Shown: positions 58,409-64,000 of the stretch, in pieces
Layout of the letters: every line of letters starts with the position of its first letter
How positions within the stretch are numbered: the stretch's first letter is position 1
Assembly (NCBI RefSeq): GCF_029338175.1
Contig: NZ_CP119862.1
Coordinates: 2,170,001-2,234,000, forward strand
From: Citrobacter enshiensis
Lineage (GTDB): Bacteria; Pseudomonadota; Gammaproteobacteria; Enterobacterales; Enterobacteriaceae
DNA: 64,000 bases
Direction: 5' to 3'
The notes under the pieces: generated by a model
What the model was told of the DNA's origin: nothing
Database searches by the model: none
Seen by the model: the letters and a program-made list of their open reading frames with translations, nothing else
Position numbers and translations under genes: made by a program

Positions 58409-59048
58409 GCAGCGACTGGATGTGCCGCTGAAACTGAAATCCGTCAGTGACAGCGGTGAATTTGAGGGCTACGGATCCGTATTTGGTGTGAAGGACAGCT
58501 ACGACGATGTGGTCGTGCCCGGCGCGTTCAGCAAATCGCTTCAGTCGTGGCGTGAAAAGAACACGATGCCCGCCATGCTCTGGCAGCATCAGATGGATGA
58601 ACCCATCGGCATCTATACCGACATGAAAGAGGATGACGTCGGGTTATACGTTAAGGGGCGACTCCTTATCGATGACGATCCCCTTGCCAGACGCGCACAT
58701 GCTCACATGAAGGCCGGTTCTTTAACCGGCCTTTCTATTGGTTACATGCTGAAAGACTGGGAATACGACAGGACCAAAGAGGTGTTTCTTCTGAAAGAGA
58801 TTGATCTCTGGGAAGTCAGCCCGGTGACGTTCCCGTCGAATGACGAGGCTCGCATCAGTGATGTTAAAAGTGCGTTTGCCCGGGGTGAGATGCCGTCCCA
58901 AAAAAGTATCGAAAGAGTCCTGCGCGACGTTGGGCTCTCCCGTACCCAGGCCAAGGCATTCATGGCCGGGGGTTATAGCACACTGAATCAGCGCGATGTT
59001 GATGGCGTGGGCACTGCACTGGATGCACTTAAAAACATCAAATTTTAA
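58398..59048 (+). CDS. HK97-family prohead protease
   Basis: 216 residues, peptidase family U35. Catalytic His lies in MLWQHQMDEPIG (about 56-67) and Ser in AGSLTGLSIGYM (about 106-117); the EVSPVTFPSN motif follows. Cleaves scaffold-like delta domains of the capsid protein during maturation. Confidence 0.94.
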   Translation: MQNKQRLDVPLKLKSVSDSGEFEGYGSVFGVKDSYDDVVVPGAFSKSLQSWREKNTMPAMLWQHQMDEPIGIYTDMKEDDVGLYVKGRLLIDDDPLARRAHAHMKAGSLTGLSIGYMLKDWEYDRTKEVFLLKEIDLWEVSPVTFPSNDEARISDVKSAFARGEMPSQKSIERVLRDVGLSRTQAKAFMAGGYSTLNQRDVDGVGTALDALKNIKF

Positions 59049-59063
59049 TCCGGAGTAAAAAAC

Positions 59064-60281
59064 ATGGCAGTCGAAATTAAAGATGTAGAACAGGTCGCGC
59101 AGGAACTGCAGGCGAAGTTTGATGACTTCAGGGCCAAGAACGATAAGCGAATTGACGCCCTCGAAAGTGAGAAAGGGAAACTGGCCGGGGAGGTCGATAC
59201 CCTCAACGGTAAACTCTCCGAGCTGGAAAACCTGAAATCCGATCTGGAAAGCGAACTGGTGTCGCTCAAACGCCCTGGCGGCCCACAGCAGCAGTCCAAA
59301 GCGGCGACTGAGCACAAGACCGCTTTTATGCAGTTTATGCGTAAAGGTGATGATGACGGTCTTCGTGAGCTGGAGCGTAAAGCATTACAGGTGGGCACCG
59401 ATGAAGATGGTGGATATGCCATTCCGGAAGAACTGGATCGCAACATCCTTACCCTGCTGAAGGATGAAGTGGTGATGCGCCAGGAGTCCACGGTGATCAC
59501 CGTAGGGGGTTCTGAGTATAAAAAACTGGTGAGCGTGGGTGGCACGGCTTCAGGCTGGGTGGGGGAGACTGATGCACGCCCGGCAACAGATGCATCCAAA
59601 CTGAAAATGATTGAACCTTTTATGGGGGAAATCTACGGCAACCCGCAGGCGACACAGAAAATGCTCGATGACGTGTTTTTTAATGCGGAAGACTGGATTA
59701 ACAGTGAGCTGGCCACTGAATTTGCTGAGAAGGAAGAGATTGCCTTTACCTCCGGGGACGGTACCAAAAAGCCAAAAGGGTTCCTGGCTTATGCATCCAG
59801 CCTCGACGACGACAAAGCACGCGCTTTCGGTACTCTGCAGCATATCCTGTCCGGTTCAGCCGCAGCAGTAACGGCGGATGCCATCATCAAGTTGGTATAT
59901 ACCCTGCGTAAGTCACACCGTAGCGGCGCCAGGTTCATGATGAACAACAACACCCTGTTTGCGATCCGCATCCTCAAGGATTCGGAAGGTAACTATCTGT
60001 GGCGCCCGGGGCTGGAAGTCAATCAGCCATCCACGCTGGTCGGCTACGGTATCGCGGAAAATGAGCAGATGCCCGATATTGCAGCTGATGCCAAAGCCAT
60101 CGCGTTTGGTAACTTCAAACGCGGTTATACCATTGTCGATCGTATCGGCACCCGCATTCTCCGTGATCCGTACACCAACAAACCGTATGTCGGTTTTTAT
60201 ACCACCAAGCGTACTGGCGGCATGCTGACAGATTCGCAGTCCATCAAACTGATGCAGATTGGCGCGCCAGTTGCTCCGTAA
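59064..60281 (+). CDS. Major capsid protein (HK97 fold)
   Basis: 405 residues. The first about 110 residues are a charged coiled coil (delta domain: QELQAKFDDFRAKNDKRIDA ... SELENLKSD), the internal scaffold removed by the protease; the mature part starts near ALQVGTDEDGGYAIPEE. HK97-fold features continue (the KPKGFLAY E-loop region, ARFMMNNNTLFAIR). Confidence 0.95.
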   Translation: MAVEIKDVEQVAQELQAKFDDFRAKNDKRIDALESEKGKLAGEVDTLNGKLSELENLKSDLESELVSLKRPGGPQQQSKAATEHKTAFMQFMRKGDDDGLRELERKALQVGTDEDGGYAIPEELDRNILTLLKDEVVMRQESTVITVGGSEYKKLVSVGGTASGWVGETDARPATDASKLKMIEPFMGEIYGNPQATQKMLDDVFFNAEDWINSELATEFAEKEEIAFTSGDGTKKPKGFLAYASSLDDDKARAFGTLQHILSGSAAAVTADAIIKLVYTLRKSHRSGARFMMNNNTLFAIRILKDSEGNYLWRPGLEVNQPSTLVGYGIAENEQMPDIAADAKAIAFGNFKRGYTIVDRIGTRILRDPYTNKPYVGFYTTKRTGGMLTDSQSIKLMQIGAPVAP

Positions 60282-60325
60282 GTACCGGGGGCTTCGGCCC
60301 CTCTTTAATGAAAGAGGTGAATACC

Positions 60326-60520
60326 ATGCCTGTATTGAAAACGAGCCTGAAGTGGTCTCCTGATGGTTGCCGCATCGAGGTTATCCCGGCGGGTGAGCAT
60401 CCGGAATTGCCAGGCCGGGCTCTGGAAATTGCCAGTCAACTGGGGATCCTTGACGTTGGCTACCTGCCGCCAGACCCGCAGCAGGACCCGGAAAAAACCG
60501 ATAAAAAAGCCAAAAAATAA
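60326..60520 (+). CDS. Hypothetical head protein
   Basis: 64 residues from ATG 60326 (GAGG upstream); an ATG at 60308 would add six. Compact N-terminal part then a Lys-rich end (EKTDKKAKK). No recognised family; between capsid and connector genes. Ends within a terminator-like hairpin. Confidence 0.65.
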   Translation: MPVLKTSLKWSPDGCRIEVIPAGEHPELPGRALEIASQLGILDVGYLPPDPQQDPEKTDKKAKK

Positions 60521-60541
60521 CCCGCTATTGGCGGGTTTTTT
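60519..60541 (+). terminator. Hairpin with T run inside the head operon
   Basis: AACCCGC-TATTG-GCGGGTT then T. Overlaps the preceding stop codon. Possibly an attenuator that Q-modified polymerase passes, adjusting capsid to connector ratios. Confidence 0.75.
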
Positions 60542-60554
60542 ACAGGTGTTTCTC

Positions 60555-60878
60555 ATGATCCTGACGAATGAAGAGATAAAGCGGCAACTGCGGCTTGAGG
60601 ACGATGACACCTCTGAAGATGTGTTGCTCAGTGCTCTTGGTGCCGCAGTGGAATCCAGGACAAGCACTTTCCTTAATCGCCCTTTATATGCCAAAGCCGA
60701 CGATATTCCCGATGGGGATACGCGCGGACTTGTCGTGTCGAATGATATCCGCCTCGCGATGCTGATGCTGGTGACCCACTTCTACGAGAACCGGTCAGCG
60801 ACCTCTGAGGTCGAAAAGCTTGAAACGCCGCAGGCATATAACTGGCTTGTATCTCCATACAGGTTTTATCCGCGATGA
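60555..60878 (+). CDS. Head-tail connector protein (HK97 gp6-like)
   Basis: 107 residues, all-helical: MILTNEEIKRQLRLEDDDTS, EDVLLSALGAAVESRTSTFLNRPL, IRLAMLMLVTHFYENR; typical of HK97 gp6 / phi29-type adaptors that bind under the portal. ATG 60555; the frame also opens upstream without a ribosome site. Overlaps the next gene by 4 bp. Confidence 0.88.
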   Translation: MILTNEEIKRQLRLEDDDTSEDVLLSALGAAVESRTSTFLNRPLYAKADDIPDGDTRGLVVSNDIRLAMLMLVTHFYENRSATSEVEKLETPQAYNWLVSPYRFYPR

Positions 60879-61288
60879 AAATTCGGCAAGCGCAAACCAG
60901 CGCGACATACCTGCTACCCGATCCCGGTGACCTGGATAAGCGAGTTCTGATCCGTAAACGGGTCGATGTGCCAACCGCTGATTTCGGTACGAAGCCAGAA
61001 TACCCGGTATCGTTCAATACATGGGCAAAGGTGGTTCAGACCAGCGCCACGACATACCAGGAGACGGCCCAGACTGACAATGTCATCACGCATTACATCA
61101 CCATTCGCTGGCGCCGCGGGATTACCAGTGATTTTGAGGTGGTGAAGGAGGACGAGGTATACCGCGTAAAACGCGCTCGTGACCTGAACAGCAAGCGGCG
61201 ATTTTTGCTGCTTGAATGCACTGAGCTTGGTGTATTTCCAGCAAATACTGGAGGGAATTCTAATGGCGGAACCCTTTTTTCACGTTGA
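60875..61288 (+). CDS. Head closure / head-tail adaptor protein
   Basis: 137 residues; phage head-tail joining family (PF05521-like): DLDKRVLIRKRVDVPTADFG, TWAKVVQTSATTYQE, ITIRWRRGITSDFEV. Seals the DNA exit after packaging. Overlaps the next gene by 26 bp. Confidence 0.85.
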   Translation: MKIRQAQTSATYLLPDPGDLDKRVLIRKRVDVPTADFGTKPEYPVSFNTWAKVVQTSATTYQETAQTDNVITHYITIRWRRGITSDFEVVKEDEVYRVKRARDLNSKRRFLLLECTELGVFPANTGGNSNGGTLFSR

Positions 61289-61769
61289 TTTTCAGCAGCC
61301 GAATGAAATGCGCTTCAACCGTGCCCGTGTCCGGCGAGCGTTTATCACCATCGGCCAGCGCCATATGCGTGATGCACGCCGACTGGTAATGCGCCGTGGA
61401 CGTTCCGAACCGGGAGAAAACCCCGGATACCAGACGGGCCGCCTGGCAAAATCCATTGGCTATATGGTGCCCAGGGCGAGTAACAACCGACCCGGTTTTA
61501 TGACTCGTATCGCACCGAACCAACGAAACGGGCAGGGGAACAGGCTGATCACCGGCGATTTCTACCCGGCCTTTCTTTTCTACGGTGTGCGTGGTGGTGC
61601 TAAGCGGCGTCGGAGCCATCACAGAGGTGCTTCCGGTGGCAGCGGCTGGCGTATGGCTCCGCGTAACAACTTCATGGTTGAGACACTCAACAAAAACAGC
61701 CCGTGGACACGCTACTACCTGGCGCGTGAACTGCGGCTATCACTCAAACCGGAGAAACGTCGCAGATGA
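61263..61769 (+). CDS. HK97 gp10-like neck/tail component
   Basis: 168 residues, basic (many Arg). The pattern RPGFMTRIAPNQRNG and FYPAFLFYGVRGG is typical of gp10-like minor tail components. ATG 61263 follows GGAGGG; an in-frame ATG at 61212 is deeper in the preceding gene. Overlaps the next by 4 bp. Confidence 0.82.
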   Translation: MAEPFFHVDFQQPNEMRFNRARVRRAFITIGQRHMRDARRLVMRRGRSEPGENPGYQTGRLAKSIGYMVPRASNNRPGFMTRIAPNQRNGQGNRLITGDFYPAFLFYGVRGGAKRRRSHHRGASGGSGWRMAPRNNFMVETLNKNSPWTRYYLARELRLSLKPEKRRR

Positions 61770-62326
61770 AACTGGCCCCGATTATTGCCGCACTACGGGC
61801 GCGTTGCCCGGAATTCCAGAATCGTGTAGCGGGAGCTGCGCAGTTTAAGGATTTGCCGGAAGTCGGAAAGATGAAACTGCCGGCGGCTTATGTTGTTCCT
61901 GGTGATGACTCACCTGGCGAACAGAAAAGCCAGACTGACTACTGGCAGGATCTGACCGAGGGTTTTTCCGTCATTGTGTTTGTCAGCAATGGCCGGGATG
62001 AGCGCGGTCAGTTTGCCTCATATGATGTTGTTCACGATGTGCGACAGTCACTGTTTAAGGCGCTCCTGGGCTGGAATCCTGAAGAACGAGGAAACCCGAT
62101 CACCTATGCAGGTGGTACGTTGCTTGATGTGAACCGGCATGAACTGAGCTACCAGTTCGACTTCACTGTTCTGGCAGAACTTTCAGAAGACGACTCCCGT
62201 CAGCAGGACGATCTCAACGGCCTGGATGAGCTCCGCACACTGGCGATTGACGTCGATTTTATCGATCCCGGCGAAGGTCCCGACGGTAATACTGAGCTCC
62301 ACACTGAAATAACACTCCCTTCCTGA
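61766..62326 (+). CDS. Tail terminator-like protein
   Basis: 186 residues with the pattern of Gp37/tail terminator proteins: LPAAYVVPGDDS, QTDYWQDLTEGFSVIVFVSNGRD, HELSYQFDFTVLAE. Caps the tail and joins it to the head. Acidic C terminus. Confidence 0.8.
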   Translation: MKLAPIIAALRARCPEFQNRVAGAAQFKDLPEVGKMKLPAAYVVPGDDSPGEQKSQTDYWQDLTEGFSVIVFVSNGRDERGQFASYDVVHDVRQSLFKALLGWNPEERGNPITYAGGTLLDVNRHELSYQFDFTVLAELSEDDSRQQDDLNGLDELRTLAIDVDFIDPGEGPDGNTELHTEITLPS

Positions 62327-62334
62327 GAGGTCCC

Positions 62335-62499
62335 ATGTTTGTAAAACCCGTAAAAGGGCGGTCAGTTCCTGACCCGGCCCGGGGTGACCTTTTGCCCTCA
62401 GAGGGGCGAAACGTTGAAGAAGATAACTACTGGCTGCGACGTGAAGCGGCCGGTGATATCCGGCGCGTTAACAAAAAGGTGAAAACCAATGACGATTAG
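62335..62499 (+). CDS. DUF2635 small tail-region protein
   Basis: 54 residues: MFVKPVKGRSVPDPARGDLL, GRNVEEDNYWLRREAAGDI. Matches the DUF2635 pattern found directly before the sheath gene in Mu-like phages. Preceded by GAGAGG. Overlaps the sheath start by 11 bp. Confidence 0.85.
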   Translation: MFVKPVKGRSVPDPARGDLLPSEGRNVEEDNYWLRREAAGDIRRVNKKVKTNDD

Positions 62500-63985
62500 T
62501 ATGAATACCATTCCCGCGAACACGCTGGTTCCGCTGTTCTATGCGGAAATGGATAACTCAGCGGCGAATACCAGCCAGGACAGCGCGCCCTCGCTTCTGA
62601 TTGGGCACGCCAACAATGATGCAACCATTGCGACGAACAGCCTGGTGCTGATGCCATCGGCAGATTATGCCCGCCAGATTTGCAGTCCTGGCAGCCAGCT
62701 GGCGCGCATGGTTGCTGCTTATCGTAAAACCGATCCGTTTGGTGAGCTGTATGTCATCGCGATACCCGAATCCGCCGGGGCAGCCGCAACGGTGGTTCTG
62801 ACGGTGACCGGCGAGGCGACCGAAACCGGTACGGTGAATCTCTATATCGGGCGCACCCGCATCCAGGCTGTCGTCATCAATGGAGATGATGTGGCCACGG
62901 TGGCCAGCAGCATTAAAGATGCCATTAATGCCGATCTGACTCTGCCGTTGACGGCGACCGCTGCGGCGGGTGTGGTTACGCTGACTGCGCGACACAAGGG
63001 GCTATGTGGCAATGAAATCCCCGTCACCCTGAATTATTACGGTTTTGGTGGGGGAGAGGTTTTACCTGCCGGTGTTCAGATTGCGATTGCAGCCGGTACA
63101 GCCGGCAGTGGTGCGCCTGTGCTGACTGGCGCGGTCGCCGCGATGGCGGATGAACCGTTTGATTATATCGGACTGCCGTTCAGCGACACCGCGTCCATTA
63201 ACACGCTGGTGACCGAAATGAACGATACCAGCGGTCGCTGGAGCTATGCGCGTCAGCTCTACGGTCACGTTTATTCGGCGAAGATCGGTACGTTGTCAGA
63301 GCTTGTCACCGCAGGTGATCAACTGAATCAGCAACACATCACCCTCGCGGGTTACGAGAAGGATACGCAGACCCCGGCAGACGAACTGGCGGCAAGCCGG
63401 ACGGCGCGGGCGGCGGTGTTTATCCGTAACGATCCGGCGCGCCCGACCCAGACGGGTGAACTGGTGGACATGCTGCCTGCACCCAAAGGGAAGCGTTTTA
63501 CGATGACCGAGCAGCAGACGCTGCTGTCTCACGGCGTGGCGACGGCTTACGTGGAAAGCGGCATCCTGCGCATTCAGCGCGATGTCACCACCTATAAGAA
63601 AAATGCGTATGGCGTGGCGGATAACAGCTATCTCGACAGTGAAACGCTGCATACCAGCGCCTACGTGCTGCGGCGTCTTAAATCGGTGATCACCAGCAAA
63701 TACGGGCGCCATAAACTGGCGAACGACGGCACCCGCTTTGGGCCCGGTCAGGCCATCGTGACCCCGGCGGTGATCAAAGGGGAATTGCTGACAACGTACC
63801 GTCAGCTGGAGCGGGCGGGCATCGTGGAGAACTACGAGTTGTTCAAAACGCACCTGATTGTTGAACGTGATGCCAGTGACCCGAACCGTCTGAACACGCT
63901 CTTCCCGCCAGATTATGTCAACCAGTTGCGTGTCTTCGCGGTGGTTAATCAGTTCCGTCTTCAGTACCAGGAGGAGGTCGCATAA
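62489..63985 (+). CDS. Contractile tail sheath protein (Mu-like)
   Basis: 498 residues, Mu gpL type: N-terminal PANTLVPLFYAEMDNSAA, middle domain with Ala/Gly/Val-rich strands (about 100-220), and C-terminal sheath domain ending LRVFAVVNQFRLQYQEEVA. Shows that the phage had a contractile tail (myovirus). Stop shares one base with the next ATG. Confidence 0.93.
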   Translation: MTISMNTIPANTLVPLFYAEMDNSAANTSQDSAPSLLIGHANNDATIATNSLVLMPSADYARQICSPGSQLARMVAAYRKTDPFGELYVIAIPESAGAAATVVLTVTGEATETGTVNLYIGRTRIQAVVINGDDVATVASSIKDAINADLTLPLTATAAAGVVTLTARHKGLCGNEIPVTLNYYGFGGGEVLPAGVQIAIAAGTAGSGAPVLTGAVAAMADEPFDYIGLPFSDTASINTLVTEMNDTSGRWSYARQLYGHVYSAKIGTLSELVTAGDQLNQQHITLAGYEKDTQTPADELAASRTARAAVFIRNDPARPTQTGELVDMLPAPKGKRFTMTEQQTLLSHGVATAYVESGILRIQRDVTTYKKNAYGVADNSYLDSETLHTSAYVLRRLKSVITSKYGRHKLANDGTRFGPGQAIVTPAVIKGELLTTYRQLERAGIVENYELFKTHLIVERDASDPNRLNTLFPPDYVNQLRVFAVVNQFRLQYQEEVA

Positions 63986-64000
63986 TGGCGCGTATTGGGG
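63985..64000 (+). CDS. Tail tube protein, first five codons
   Basis: ATG at 63985 (MARIG...) with AGGAGG upstream, directly after the sheath gene, where Mu/SfV-like phages encode the tail tube. Only the first codons are in the window; the call is by position. Confidence 0.65.

Overview
The window is chromosomal DNA of an enterobacterium (Enterobacteriaceae) carrying a large part of an integrated tailed phage. Protein sequences and gene order (narX-narK-narGHJI-tRNA-Tyr-purU-ychJ-rssAB-galU-hns-tdk-adhE-ychE-oppABCDF-channel-yciU-clsA-yciY-yciI-tonB-yciA-yciB-yciC-ompW) match the E. coli/Salmonella/Citrobacter group. H-NS and TonB sit between the E. coli and Salmonella versions. A voltage-gated channel gene lies after oppF and no kch lies between clsA and yciI, which resembles Salmonella/Citrobacter more than E. 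coli. Citrobacter is my best guess, from memory only.

Positions 1-9300 hold nitrate respiration: the start of the sensor kinase gene narX (leftward), the transporter narK, and the nitrate reductase A operon narGHJI. Perfect FNR sites lie in front of narK and narG. Positions 9340-10320 hold a leftward tyrosine tRNA operon with REP DNA, rtT-like repeats, two intact tRNA-Tyr genes and, promoter-proximal, a broken tRNA-Tyr copy with an insert in the T arm and a Cys-type anticodon. From 10397 to 35168 are housekeeping genes: formyl-THF hydrolase, RssA/RssB (RpoS turnover), GalU, H-NS, thymidine kinase, AdhE, the oligopeptide transporter, cardiolipin synthase, TonB, small yci genes and OmpW.

From about 35203 to the right edge the DNA is prophage. 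The integrase lies right after ompW. The leftward early operon (int, xis, a RecE-like/DEDD exonuclease chimera, an Rrf2-type regulator, two small genes) and the rightward operon (Cro-like, YdaT-like, YdaU/YdaV replication pair, PerC-like, DUF977, MazZ-like) diverge from a Rac-type immunity region with an XRE repressor and recognisable operators. An AT-rich, reverse-oriented two-gene cassette at 45251-46836 looks like a Kiwa anti-phage defence system (KwaA membrane protein plus KwaB/DUF4868). It is followed by a LexA-boxed dinI gene, RusA, a DUF968 protein and antiterminator Q. After Q come an unknown acidic protein, a lysis cassette (two holin-like proteins, GH108 endolysin, nested Rz/Rz1 spanins), small accessory genes, and then HNH, terminase, portal, protease, capsid and connector genes of HK97 type. 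These lead into Mu-like contractile tail genes (DUF2635, sheath, start of the tube gene). The mosaic resembles Shigella phage SfV. The right end of the prophage lies outside the window.

The most noteworthy items are the prophage-borne Kiwa cassette, the broken tRNA gene at the head of the tyrosine operon, the RecE/DEDD fusion with an internal duplication, the phage Rrf2 regulator without cluster cysteines, and a 42-residue peptide gene on the opposite strand after the lysis genes.
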